From Allolobophora icterica (taxonomy: Eukaryota; Annelida; Clitellata; Crassiclitellata; Lumbricidae): 64,000 bases of DNA. Location: NCBI GenBank assembly GCA_963556255.1, contig OY744608.1, positions 70,815,077-70,879,076 on the forward strand, read 5' to 3'. Under the pieces are notes generated by a model. That model had not been told where the DNA came from. It saw only the letters and a list, made by a program, of their open reading frames with translations, and ran no database searches. The position numbers were made by a program, and so were the translations under genes. Shown here piece after piece: positions 11,815 through 22,565 of the stretch (position 1 is its first letter; the number at the start of each line of letters is the position of its first letter).

Positions 11815-12020
11815 GCAGACTGCTAGTTCCACTCCTGAAGAGACTGCTAGTTCCACTGCGGAAGAGACTGCTAGCACCACTGCAGAAGAGACTGCTAGTT
11901 CCACTCCTGAAGAGACTGCTAGTACCACTGCAGAAGAGACCGCTAGTTCCACTCCTGAAGAGACTGGCTGCTAGTTCCACCCCTGAAGAGACTGGTAGTT
12001 CCACTGCAGCAGAGACTGGT
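11815..12020. repeat. 24-bp minisatellite
   Basis: Unit GAGACTGCTAGTTCCACT plus CCTGAA or GCAGAA, about 8 copies, with a 4-base insertion near 11966 that shifts phase. One plus-strand frame would give an 8-residue E-T-A-S-S-T-P-E repeat, but it begins right after a stop and ends at TAG. I therefore treat it as noncoding, although an exon use is possible. Confidence 0.85.
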
Positions 12021-12029
12021 AGTTGAACT

Positions 12030-13204
12030 GCGGCGGTGGCAGTGTAGTTGGCAGAGCTGAGTTGACGGAGAGAGAAAACAGTTCTGTTGAATTTGAACCT
12101 TGGCTTCGTAGCTCTGATAAAAGTTGTCGCTGTTTCTTTTCGTCTGGCTCCCTCCTTCCCTCCGTCCTTCCCTCGTTCTTCCTTTCTTCCTTCTTTTGCA
12201 GCCTCACTGTCACAAAACGAAACACGACGTAATGAATAGTGACGTTAACTATCTTCTATGACTCAAATGGTCGATCTAACTTCGATGAATGACCAATCAA
12301 ACACCCATCCACCCACCCAGCCAGAGTTACTCTCCGACCGTCAGTCAAGAGACGCTGCTAGGACGGGCCTCGCCAGCTAAACGACTCGGCTTACAGTTGG
12401 AATCGGGGAGAGAGTGGGTTACCCTTATCACGCAGCCCATATCTCTTACAACGGCTCTCCCTGTCTCTCTGTCTGTCTGTCCGTCTCTCTACCTCCTTCT
12501 CTGTTCGTTTGTCTTTGGACCCACCCTCCTCTGGCTGCATCTGGCGTCCTGCCAGCCTGCTCCGACCAGATCTGGGTCAGAATGTCCCACGTAGGCATAG
12601 ACATGACCCAGGTCATAAACTCTGGAAACCAGAAATCTCGTTTCAAACTCTCCCTCTACCCACTCGCAGGCGGGTAGGGAGGCTCATATAGTTTCACAAC
12701 ACTCCGGGGCTTATGGAGACGGAGGGTGACAGGATCAGAGACAAACAAGGAGAGGGTGCAAATGAAAGAAGGAAGGGAAGAAGGAGGAAGAGGCGAAAGC
12801 AATGCGACTGCATGACAAAAAGGTCTCACGGCGAATGGAAAATAATTAATCTCCTTATCAATTAGCTATGGAAAAAAGTAAGTAGCCTATTTAAAATTTC
12901 AGCCGTTAGATGACAGCAGCATCAACTACTGGCGCTGCTGTTGCATGCATCGCAGGACCAAAGTCTGATGTTGACTAGGAATGCTTACATAGACTTTCTT
13001 TTCAAGCAGAGAGCAGCCAACAGCATGCTATTCTCAGTTTACAAACTCTAGCTGAAGCTTTTTAGTGGCTGTTCAATGCATGTGAACAGTCAGCTCTGAA
13101 CAACTCAGCCTCAAGTTCAAGCCTAACAAAGAGATCCATGTCTGATGAAGAACTTACAAATTCTGCAGACTTAAGGTAACCTTCTGTGCTCATGAACCCA
13201 ATGA
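12030..13204. other. no gene seen; likely 5' flank of the minus-strand gene at 11.4 kb
   Basis: Pyrimidine-rich patches (TCCTTCC near 12150-12200, TCTGTC near 12460-12490). No supportable exon. Promoter elements could lie here but none is recognisable. Confidence 0.4.
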
Positions 13205-13318
13205 AACAGGAACGACCAGTCCCTTCGGCTAGCCATGGGTATGAAGTGTTAGCGACATCATTTTCTTAGCCTCGGCATACGAGGACCAGTGCACTAACCA
13301 CTACACTAACTAGCACCC
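13205..13318 (-). mobile_element. SINE copy (family 1), internally deleted
   Basis: On the minus strand the sequence starts GGTGCTAGTTAGTGTAGTGG then TTAGTGCACTGG, a tRNA-like head as at 35.9 kb. It passes directly into GCCGAGGCTAAGAAAATGAT and GTCGCTAACACTTCA, the tail also seen at 2768-2810. The central part present in the 36.0 kb copy is missing, joining head and tail. Confidence 0.6.
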
Positions 13319-13535
13319 CAAAGTTAAGAAATAACGAAACAGGCAACTTACCCGAAGTATCAGCAGATGTCAGCAGTCGCGTCTTTCTTTTCAGATAATG
13401 AATAGTAGAGATTTTCCTCCTTTCACGTTGATCACTGGCACTGAAGGAGGATTCCACAATCCACAGTTCCTATACGTTACTTGTGATCAGATGAAGAGGC
13501 TAATCATAACGTCGCCGTCTCTTTCAAACTCAGAA

Positions 13536-13684
<149 letters not shown>

Positions 13685-14464
13685 TGAAACCCACAATTAG
13701 CTGTGTCTCACTGCAAAAGATTCTCTTTCACTGAAGGTCAAGTGAAATCTTTCACGGGAAGATTTATCTGAAGCATTGCTCTTCTGTTTCCTGATAAACC
13801 CTCATCTGGGGTTCTTTTCCGAAAATTACCCCCCTTTCACTTTATTCTGCAAAACCACCCGTTGAAATCAGGAAATTAGAAACCGAAAACCCCAATTGCT
13901 TTCAGTTTGGGGTGGGGGTCAAAGACGCCAGACAGATCATACAAACACCTGATGCTGCTGCTGCTGTCAGATTATAAGTGAACCCCATCGGGTGTTAATT
14001 AGGACTAAGGGTTAAATGACAATTGCAGACAGAGCTGGATCTATAGAAGAGGTCAAAGGTCAGAACGAGACCTAGACGCCATAACTTTAACGTGTGAAGG
14101 GGTTAACGCAGAGGTCAAGGCTAAAAATAGCAGAAACCGTTTAAGATAAGCAAGGTCGTGAGTGACTGGATAGCCCGATGGATGTCCGGGTTAAAGGAAT
14201 GTAGTAAGTAAGGAAGAATTCAGCATTCCATCAGTGGAGTTCATGACCTTCCCACAGACAGGGCAGATGCAAGACAATGTGTCATGGAAGATGATCTGTT
14301 TACAAACATCTTCAGCAGCAGCAGCGAGGGAGTGGGGGGGAGGAGAGTAGCATCAACAGCTGATAGAAACTCATAGATACCATCCACCGGAAATAAGAAG
14401 ATACCCTGCACAACTCTTGAAATTTCCCTTAAACAGCCGAGAAAGAAGAAGAGAGTTTCATCAG
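13685..14464. other. no gene seen; 3' side of the minus-strand 801-codon exon
   Basis: Could hold 3' UTR or intron of the gene at 14.5-16.9 kb. No clear downstream exon. Confidence 0.4.
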
Positions 14465-16870
14465 TCAATTGCAACCCGACCGTGGTCTCGTCTTCCTCAC
14501 AACACCTGCGCCCTCTGTGACAAGTCGTGAAGAACGAGGGTTGCTGACCCCTGCACCACATCTCCTCCGCACCCCAGTAGGTACCTTGCTCTGCACATGT
14601 CCTGTTCCAATCTCGGAAGAGGAGGAATCATCACAGCGGAACAGCCATACCAGATTCGGAATTAGAACGCAGGTAAAATGCCTAGTCTCAGAATCTCTGG
14701 AATTCGCTGAACTGCGAAAGGAGGTTTCGGAGTTCGAGCGATCAGCGCAAAGAGAATCAGAAGAAACATTGCTATGGAAGTCTAGAGAACGGGTCTCAAC
14801 TGGAGCTTCAGCGTTGCATAGTTGAAAGTCCGATGATGACCCATCACCACCTGATGGACCTGAGGTGACCAGCTGACCGCCTCTGTCTGTTACACTGGAA
14901 TGCAGAGAAGACACATCACTGCTGCCACCTGGGGAGTTATCGTTGAGTATTTGGTCTATTGCTGGAAATTCCTTTGGTAATTCAATTGCACTGCTTATTC
15001 TAACGCCATCTGTTGTCTGTCGTGTGTCATCTGGTCGTCTTACATCGTCCTTGTCCATTGTGATGTCATCAGCAGTTGCTGCACTTGTCTCTCGTTCTTT
15101 CTTTCTGGTCACGTGGTCATCCTTTTGCTTAGCTTCACGTGTCGACTGGTAATCATCATCTGGTTGTCTTGTTTCATCATCTGCCACTCCCTTGCTTTGT
15201 TCTGTCATTATCAGATGACTGTTATCTCCGACTTGTATTGCATTTGTTGCAAGCAGTCCATCTGGTACTAATGGTACTCCTGCATCTGGTACGTCTGTAT
15301 CTGGTACTTTTGCATCTGATATTCCTGTCACAGTCATCTCTGCCGGTTTATCTGGAACTGTCTTGACAATCGTCACAGATTCTTGTGGTACTCTACACCT
15401 GTTCAGCTCATCTGGTTCTGGTACTCTAGATCCATCTATCATAATCTCAACTGGTACTGGTACTTCAGATTCAAGCACTGTTAAAATATCTGCTGGTAAT
15501 TTAGATTCAGGTAGTGTTAAAATATCATATGGTACTGGTACTTTAGATTCAGCTATGAAAATATCACCTGGTACTGGTACTCTACTACGTTCACCTATTT
15601 TCATGATCTCGTTTGTTGCTAAGCATTCACCTGATTCAGCATCATCTCGATTCCTCACCATACGTTTATCTGCTTCTACAACTGTTTCTGTCATCAGAAT
15701 TGCATCTGGCTTTGCAAAGGAACCTCTTGCTAACTGTCCACTGGGTTCTCTCATGTCTTGTTCTGTTAACGCTTCTCTTGTCATCATTCCTTCTCTTGTG
15801 TCATTGCTGTCTTCGAATGCATTAGCTTCAGCAATGCCATTAGCTTCAGATGACTCCGTAGCTGCTTCTGTTGATCCAGATTCCAGAGCAGCTACAGCAC
15901 CCGCAGCAGCAGCAGCAGCAGCAGCAGCAGCTAAAGATGCTGTTTCATCTGATTCCTCTGATGGAGATATGTTTTCAACCGCGACTCCACAGCTGCCTTC
16001 AACCACTTGACCATTAATCCTCTGTTCAGTGAAACGATCACTTTCTCCAGCAACGGTATCTTGCACATCTGATCCTACATCCTTTATGAAATGTTCCTTT
16101 AATACAAGAGGATGAACTGCACTCGTGTCAGGTACAACAGCTTCAGACATAAGGCTTTCAACAGCATTGCCTTGTGTCTCACGATCCTCAACTGTACGAT
16201 CCTCATGACCAGAATCATCCCAGACACATTCCTCCCGAGGCAAAAGCGCACTTTTTTCAGGTAGAACAGGCGACAACTGCTCTCCGCATTCCTCAAAGTC
16301 CTTGAATACGGAATCGGGACTGTCATCAGAGAAACACTCCATTTCCTCCATCGTTGCCAAGGGAGCCGTGAAATCCTGCGATCCGATGAAATCGCCGAAA
16401 CTCTTCTTGTTGAAGCGCTTTCTCTGTCTCCGTCGCCAGACACTGGTTCCCTTGTTCAGATGATTGTAGCGCTCCTGAAAGTCCTCTACGTTAATGCAGT
16501 CACCCGAATTGTCGCTGCCCAGCCGACTCCTGAAGATACTCCTCATGGGAGGGGTCGTGAGGCTTGCAAAATCTGCATTTCCGTCATCCAGTGCTCTGAA
16601 AAGAGACACTGGTTCCTCGTAGACATCTACGACGTCGTTGAATCGAACTCTTTTCTCGCTGCTTTTTCGCCGTTTCTTGTCCGTTTTCTCCACAGCATCG
16701 ATTTCTTCTGCATCTGAGAATTTCGACTTTGCTCCGATGACAAGGCAGACTTTATTTGGGGCAATAATTCCTTCTAACAACTGCTTCTTGCATTCAGAGT
16801 CATCAGTGGCAAAGGAATCGATTTCCTTGTTTCCTGGAATGTTGTCGGATTGAGCTGTCAAAGACTCCAT
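14465..16870 (-). CDS. large disordered acidic protein with RVxF-like motif; function unknown
   Basis: A minus-strand frame of 801 codons is far longer than chance allows. The ATG at 16870 has a strong context (A at -3, G at +4) and an in-frame TAG about 13 codons upstream, so the start is well supported. Residues 65-69 (KKRRK) could be a nuclear signal. Residues 73-77 (KRVRF) fit the PP1-docking consensus RVxF and are followed by NDVVDVYEE. A second basic patch (WRRRQRKRFNKK) lies near 144-155. There is a ten-alanine tract from a GCA repeat (15903-15931 on plus) and a degenerate repeat of VPVP.DIL type around 440-520. The rest is rich in Ser, Asp, Glu and Thr, with no globular domain visible. 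A CTG|GTATGG near the C-terminus could be a splice donor, so the last ~55 codons may be read-through into an intron. PP1 binding is inference from one short motif. Confidence 0.7.
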   Translation of the reverse strand: MESLTAQSDNIPGNKEIDSFATDDSECKKQLLEGIIAPNKVCLVIGAKSKFSDAEEIDAVEKTDKKRRKSSEKRVRFNDVVDVYEEPVSLFRALDDGNADFASLTTPPMRSIFRSRLGSDNSGDCINVEDFQERYNHLNKGTSVWRRRQRKRFNKKSFGDFIGSQDFTAPLATMEEMECFSDDSPDSVFKDFEECGEQLSPVLPEKSALLPREECVWDDSGHEDRTVEDRETQGNAVESLMSEAVVPDTSAVHPLVLKEHFIKDVGSDVQDTVAGESDRFTEQRINGQVVEGSCGVAVENISPSEESDETASLAAAAAAAAAAGAVAALESGSTEAATESSEANGIAEANAFEDSNDTREGMMTREALTEQDMREPSGQLARGSFAKPDAILMTETVVEADKRMVRNRDDAESGECLATNEIMKIGERSRVPVPGDIFIAESKVPVPYDILTLPESKLPADILTVLESEVPVPVEIMIDGSRVPEPDELNRCRVPQESVTIVKTVPDKPAEMTVTGISDAKVPDTDVPDAGVPLVPDGLLATNAIQVGDNSHLIMTEQSKGVADDETRQPDDDYQSTREAKQKDDHVTRKKERETSAATADDITMDKDDVRRPDDTRQTTDGVRISSAIELPKEFPAIDQILNDNSPGGSSDVSSLHSSVTDRGGQLVTSGPSGGDGSSSDFQLCNAEAPVETRSLDFHSNVSSDSLCADRSNSETSFRSSANSRDSETRHFTCVLIPNLVWLFRCDDSSSSEIGTGHVQSKVPTGVRRRCGAGVSNPRSSRLVTEGAGVVRKTRPRSGCN

Positions 16871-17338
16871 TTTGAAAACCTTGTCAACAACTGCAGAGTC
16901 CTATATCTTGCATTTTCATTCAGAAATGCTCACACAGACTGTACCTGCAACTGACTTCATGACTTAATCTCCAGCAGTCACTACAATTCTCTTCAGCCGT
17001 CTGTCTAAACTTAAGCAAAGCTATTTAATGAAACAGAAAATCTGCTCTTTTAAAAAATTCCAAAAATAAGGTAGACTCTACTCTGGAGCATTGAATAACA
17101 ACTGTTCTACTCCACATAATACTTTCAGTTCAATCTTCCCTTGAAAAAGGCATAAAATAAGTAACTTAAAATACAAGTGGATTGAACTGAAGGCAGTTGG
17201 AACAAATTGTGAGCAAAAAAACAAAGGTTCCTTTTCTGAAATCAGCCGCTCGATAACAAAAGAACCAGAATATCATCACAGAAAGTTCTGTCCTTAAAAC
17301 ACTTTTGGTTTATGAATGGTCTCATCATTCTCATGATC
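16871..17338. other. 5' flank of the minus-strand gene, no element recognised
   Basis: AT-rich. Would contain the 5' UTR or first intron of the 801-codon exon. No promoter motif can be assigned. Confidence 0.4.
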
Positions 17339-17460
17339 TTGGCTCTCATGAGGTCTTGCTCTCATGAGGTCTTGCTCCCATGAGGTCTTTACTCTCATGA
17401 GTTCTTTGCTCTCATGAGGTCTTGGCTCTCATGAGGTCTTGGCTCTCATGGGGTCTTGAT
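17339..17460. repeat. GCTCTCATGAGGTCTT minisatellite
   Basis: About seven imperfect 17-19 bp units, each centred on the palindrome CTCATGAG. Confidence 0.85.
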
Positions 17461-17664
17461 GATGAAGATGAATCAAGAAACACTTTCTTTTCAACTGAAA
17501 ATAAACCAGACCAAACTCCACATTACTCATGTACAAAAACAGGCTGAGCTGAAATTCAAGAAACAGAAATGAAGCCACAGTTTAAAAATTACAAATACAA
17601 ATTGAAGATAACAGAAGTGGGTATCTTCACAATCATCACCATGATGATATCAATGATCAACATC

Positions 17665-17775
17665 CCTGCCAACATGTGCCCACATGGAGCCCATATTGGA
17701 CTCACATTCTCAGATGGGACCTGAGTATAACCCATATGGGTCCCATCTAATGCTCATGGAAATGCTGGAAGGCAT
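17665..17775. repeat. dispersed CATATGG-rich palindromic repeat
   Basis: Starts ATCCCTGCCAACATG and contains ACCCATATGGGTCCCAT. The same start and palindromes recur, reversed, at 52930-53040 and in parts of the 41-42 kb satellite array. Confidence 0.55.
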
Positions 17776-18189
17776 ATGGCTCTTTAAGGGAACCATATAC
17801 ACATTCAGGAAATCTACCTTCCTCGTGCAATACGCAACCGAAACCCCATGAAAGAACAAACTCAGGAAATAGCTAGACAGCTGTTTATATTTTTTATCGG
17901 GTCAGGGAATATCTGATTATCGGCTGTCAATAGAAAAACCCAGCACAGAGCTCTCTCTGACACTGGCAACAATCGACCGAGCCAGACGCCTCAATCCTCC
18001 CTGCATGGTCTAACAGTCAATCACAATTAGAGACAGACTGCCACCCACACCCAACAGCAATCTAGACACCAAACGACCCTTCACACGACATACAACCAAT
18101 TGCTACACCACAATCTATCATCCGTACACATATTATACACATATATATGTATGTGCAGTTGTGCATATATATATTACTCATAGAAATCC

Positions 18190-18191
<2 letters not shown>
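17776..18191. other. no gene seen
   Basis: No coding or element signal. Confidence 0.4.

Positions 18192-18249
<58 letters not shown>
18192..18249. repeat. (AT)n microsatellite
   Basis: Perfect AT dinucleotide run of about 28 units. Confidence 0.97.
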
Positions 18250-18252
<3 letters not shown>

Positions 18253-18537
18253 GAGGAATGAGAGTTGATCAGAAGAGACAAGAAATCACAGTACTATACA
18301 ATATCATGTGACAACACTGTGTTATCACATATTCAGACTGCTGTAACATGTGAAAAAGTCCTGGTTAACGTTATACACAATGAAAACATACACTGAGGTG
18401 ATTTAGTAACACAGATAGCAAGTAATCGAGCAAAAGCAATGAAGCAAAACCTTCTGAGTGGGAGAAGGAAGCGAGAAACTGGAACACACAGATGCTTAAC
18501 ATTCTGACCTTGCAAATGGAAGACGACTCGACTCGCC

Positions 18538-18600
18538 AGGCAGACAGACAACCAAACAGACAGACAAACAGACAGACAGAAAGACAGACAGAAAGACTTC
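18538..18600. repeat. (CAGA)n microsatellite
   Basis: Interrupted CAGACAAACAGACAGA units. Confidence 0.9.
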
Positions 18601-18613
18601 ACACTTCTCTAGA

Positions 18614-18848
18614 GGATGTGTTTGCCATAAACAAATGTCAGATGAATGCCAACATCTTAGTAAACCAATTCATTGAGAACATCTCTCCTGCCGAAGCCAA
18701 GAGGGAGGAAGAGGAGGACAAGATGGAGGAGAAGGAGGAAGATGAGGAGGAGAAGGTCAAGGGCCAGAAGGAGAACAAGGATGAGGAAGAGGAGATGAAG
18801 GAGGATGGCTTCCTAGAAGAAATCTCAGCACGGACAGCTGCATTCTGA
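18614..18848 (+). CDS. possible coding exon with Glu/Lys-rich tail, unknown protein
   Basis: The pyrimidine-rich CTTCACACTTCTCTAG just upstream resembles a splice acceptor. The frame then reads EDVFAINKCQMNANILVNQF, a sequence of ordinary composition, before a GA-rich stretch encoding EEEEDKMEEKEEDEEE. It ends with TGA at 18846-18848 after ISARTAAF. The ordinary part argues for a real exon. The repetitive part and the CAGA array directly upstream argue for caution. No family recognised. Confidence 0.3.
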
Positions 18849-19104
18849 CAAGACAAAGAGCGAGAGAGAGTCCTGAGTGATAAATGAAGGAGTAACTGAA
18901 AGGAAGAAAACACTGCGTCCTTCTTCTGCTGAACACCTCAACCAAAATAGGTGTTGGGCTAGTAATGGTTTATAATGTTTATAAGATAAACAGATAATAG
19001 GATAAACATAATAAAATGAGGGCAACTTGGAACTCGCATGCGATAAGAACGTTTAGCAAAACATCAGTCATAAACTGGCAATGCAAGAATGCAGCAACAT
19101 TCAC
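18849..19104. other. no gene seen
   Basis: Nothing supportable. Confidence 0.4.
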
Positions 19105-19270
19105 TTACTAATCTACATTCATTCATTCATTCATTCATTCATTCATTCATTTGAGCACTTATATAGCGCGTCTTCAAGGGGACTACTCAGAGGCGCTCCC
19201 GACTTCAGCACAAACATAAAGAACAGTTTTTAGCGCAGTGTAAAAAGACTCGGGTTGGGTTTTCGGGAGG
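19105..19270 (-). mobile_element. 3' tail of an L2-like LINE
   Basis: ATTC repeats (19112-19151) are followed by TTATATAGCGCGTCTTCAAG and CTCAGAGGCGCTCCCGAC. This matches the end of the larger fragment at 21580-22102, where it lies just after the RT C-terminus. The minus strand is the sense strand, with the (GAAT)n tail at its 3' end. Confidence 0.7.
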
Positions 19271-21538
19271 AGACGCAGCTCCAGAGGATGGCATGGATGT
19301 CATCTGGGCAAAAAAACAATCATGGAGCTTATCATAAATCTGACCCATCTTCTACTATTAGCTTCATTTTTACTCTTATTTTAAAACAAAGCAAATGTGG
19401 AAGTAGCAGAAATAGGGTTACAGAAACTCTGCTCAGTTTAGAAGTGAAGTTGTTTCAATCTGGTAGATAGCCATGTTTACGGTGTTTTGTGAGGATTTTG
19501 AAAGGCATTGGATTCCTATGTACATACACGCGCAGGGTTTGTAAGTCTTCTACAGATGAAGAGATTGATCAACCATAAAAATGGGAGCAACAGATAAATG
19601 TTAAGAGAACACAATAAATTCAGAGCTGAACTAACTTAAGACAATTCTAGGTCTGATCTGGTGACAACATACGCTTTGTCCAAACTTCTGCAGCATATAA
19701 TCGTAATATAAAGAAATTATATAGCACTTTTTTAAGAGAAACACTTCAGGGTCAAAGACATAGCATAAAATAGATGGTTTTTGTAACGTTAGGTCTCATA
19801 ACAACAAACAACAGATTGCTTCCAATTTAGTCTTTACACCCAAAACACTCTATCTTCTTGCTAAAGTCAACCTTCTTGTGTATGTTTAAATCATCCAGGT
19901 TTTCATTCAATGTCATTATTGATCAGCAAAACACACGTAATAAATGTTATTCACCCCTTGGGTATCTTAAAATGTATGTTTGTGTTAATATGCAAACGTT
20001 TCGTCATAAATTTGTCAGACGCTGTCACCCTCATTTACCGCTAAACCATGGTAAAGAAAACCGCTTAAGAAGGAAGTGGAATTCATTGACGAATGAATAG
20101 AAATAATACGATTTCGTTTCAGTTGGTGTGCAATCGTTACCGTTGCTACATGCAGCATGGCCGCCGTAACAGATCGCAATACGTTTAGCAACTGAACGCA
20201 ATAAAACACGCCCAGCAAAACACAAATTGCGTTTGGAAACTGCAATGGCGCTTAATTAACCATATCAATAATTACCTAATTCGTTTTCCAGCATCTCGTG
20301 TAATCCGTCAAATGCTCCGCCCACAAATGTGTCAACGACAACACGACCAGTTGCTCAGGCCATCCGAGACACTTTCCATCGGAGACCGATAGTCTACATG
20401 TACCGCCCGCAACGTTGCCTTGATTAACAGCAAACACACAGAACACGTCGAATGCAGGATTTGCACCGATGCTTCTTTACGATTTCGTGGACGACTTTCG
20501 TCTGGCTTATTTAAATGGATTTTAAAAGCACCATGCCAAAATTGTTGACCTTTGACTCAATAAAAATATGCACATGAAAGATATCATTTTACAGATTACA
20601 TATTCGAAGAGAGAACCCGGAATTGATGACGTAATTAGAACCAACCACTTTACATCATGGTTTAAAACTCTTCGAACCAAATATATTGTGCAGTTTAAAA
20701 TACCTTAGGACGTACAGCTTGCTCCGTGGAATAGTAATTTTAGCGCCGTTTCGATGGTTCTATACAAATGACCCGATATATTTATAAATAGTTCAAAATA
20801 TTTGTGAATTTTGCGGTACGTGTCGCTGTCACCTTGAGAAAAATTACAGCATCACACTGATGAAATTTTCTATGCCCAGTTTACATTAGACAAGCATTCG
20901 TAATCATTAACTCGAGAATTTATTAAGCGCTACTTTAAATAAAGCCCCTGTTTTGCTCGCACAAAAGTTTTCTAACTCGTCCATTTGCGAATTTGCGCGA
21001 TAAAAAAATATCTTAAACTTGTAATGCGTAGCAAGAAAGCGAAACATGTTATGACAATGACAATGACAATGACAAACTCCCCCAACAGCAACGTTATATG
21101 TTGAACATATGGAAAACATACATCTATTTTGCCCAAATGGGCTGTATATGTTATGCATATGGGATAGCCATATTGTTTATGTCACTTCAATACCACATAA
21201 AATCTATGTTGTACATAAATCAAACAATTGCACGAAATAATTCTGAATTTCAGGTCTATTGGGCCTATGCGCTATTGCTGCTGACAAAAGAACACAAATC
21301 CAACTAATTGCTCTAGGCAGCCCTGTTTTACAGCAGAATTATACAGGCGCACATGTAGACTGCGTGAACATTTTCGACAAAGGAGACTTCATTCACGATA
21401 GATTAATTGATCGCTCTTTAATTACTGTGGCAGATATAGATAGTATAAAGGCCAATTGCTCTCGCCCCAAACATACTCACTTGCAGACATACATACACAC
21501 ATACATATTGCCTACGTGCGTACCTACATACAAACATA

Positions 21539-21575
<37 letters not shown>
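19271..21575. other. no gene seen; CATATG-rich patch and TA repeat
   Basis: About 2.2 kb without a supportable exon. Small items: TGACAA hexamer repeats at 21051-21077, a CATATG-rich segment at 21095-21185 like the satellite family, ACATAC repeats at 21487-21540 and a TA run at 21541-21575. Confidence 0.5.
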
Positions 21576-21577
<2 letters not shown>

Positions 21578-21579
21578 GT

Positions 21580-22102
21580 TCATTCATTCATATGGAGAAT
21601 TTATATAGCGCCTCTTCAAGGTTATCTACTCAGAAGCGCTCCCGACCCAACCCCGGCTGAAGAGTACAGTCTTGAGATATTTTGTGTAAAATGTGGCGGA
21701 ATGGATGCTTGGGACCAAACGAAGCGCTACAGAGAGCCCATTCCAGAATACAGGGCCAGCGATGGAAAAATCGCGGCGCTGCCTGAAGGCGGCCCGTGAG
21801 CGGGGAACCAGAAGCTCAGCCTGCGTAGAAGAGCGCAGGGAACCACGGCGCTGGATGTTCATGGTGGAGCGGAAATGCTCTCGCATATACATAGGGGCCT
21901 CTCCCACAATGCAGCGCCACACTAGGGCAGAGACCCGATAGGCAATACGCTGCGGGATAGGAAGCCAATGTAAAACATGCCGCATGTACTCAGTGACATG
22001 GCCAACTCTCGAGATGCAACCAATAAAGCGTGCCACTGCGCGCTGGACCCGGTCCAAGCACCAATCCGAGCCGCTGGGAGACCAAGGTAGAGAGTACTGC
22101 AA
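21580..22102 (-). pseudogene. L2/Rex-like LINE fragment: RT C-terminus and 3' tail
   Basis: The minus-strand frame 21626-22102 contains LDRVQRAVARFIG, VLHWLPIPQRI, LVPRSRAAF, GPVFWNGLS and TVLFSRGW. This is the standard C-terminal sequence of L2/CR1/Rex-type non-LTR elements. After the frame come GAGGCGCTATATAAATTC and GAATGA repeats, the 3' tail seen also at 19.1 and 27.4 kb. Truncated at its 5' end; no catalytic RT motif is left. Confidence 0.85.
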
Positions 22103-22146
22103 TTGTCAAGGCGAGATACGACAAATCAGTGGAAAAGCATGTACAT

Positions 22147-22147
<1 letters not shown>

Positions 22148-22220
<73 letters not shown>
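22148..22220. repeat. (GACA)n microsatellite
   Basis: About 18 perfect units, directly abutting the left end of the composite repeat at 22221. Confidence 0.97.
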
Positions 22221-22221
<1 letters not shown>

Positions 22222-22492
22222 CTGGTCAAGACGTCTTTATAAAATATTACTTCCATGTGGGTACCATATCGAGCAGAGATCATTAACCAATCTGTATAGC
22301 ATATGTATCTATAAGGCAAAAATATGGTCTTGATTGGGCCAGCATGCCTGTTATCCATATGTCTGCCATGCCTGGCAGATACATGGATAATATGAACCCA
22401 GGACTATCAGTGATCTGTACCGAAGCTAAAGGAAGGTGCTACGTTGAAGCTATGATGAGATTATGATGAAAACTTCCGTACTAGTTTAATAT

Positions 22493-22529
<37 letters not shown>

Positions 22530-22565
22530 GTGTGTAGGTGTGTAGGTGTGTAGGTGTGTGTGACC

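Noticed and set aside
11763..12026. Ser/Thr/Pro/Glu repeat protein
   Set aside because: The 24-bp minisatellite keeps a frame open, but the frame starts right after a stop, has a 4-base shift and ends at TAG without splice sites I can trust.
20151..20200. GCAGCATGGCCGCCG as a translation start
   Set aside because: Attractive start context, but the frame stops after about a dozen codons and no donor site follows in phase.
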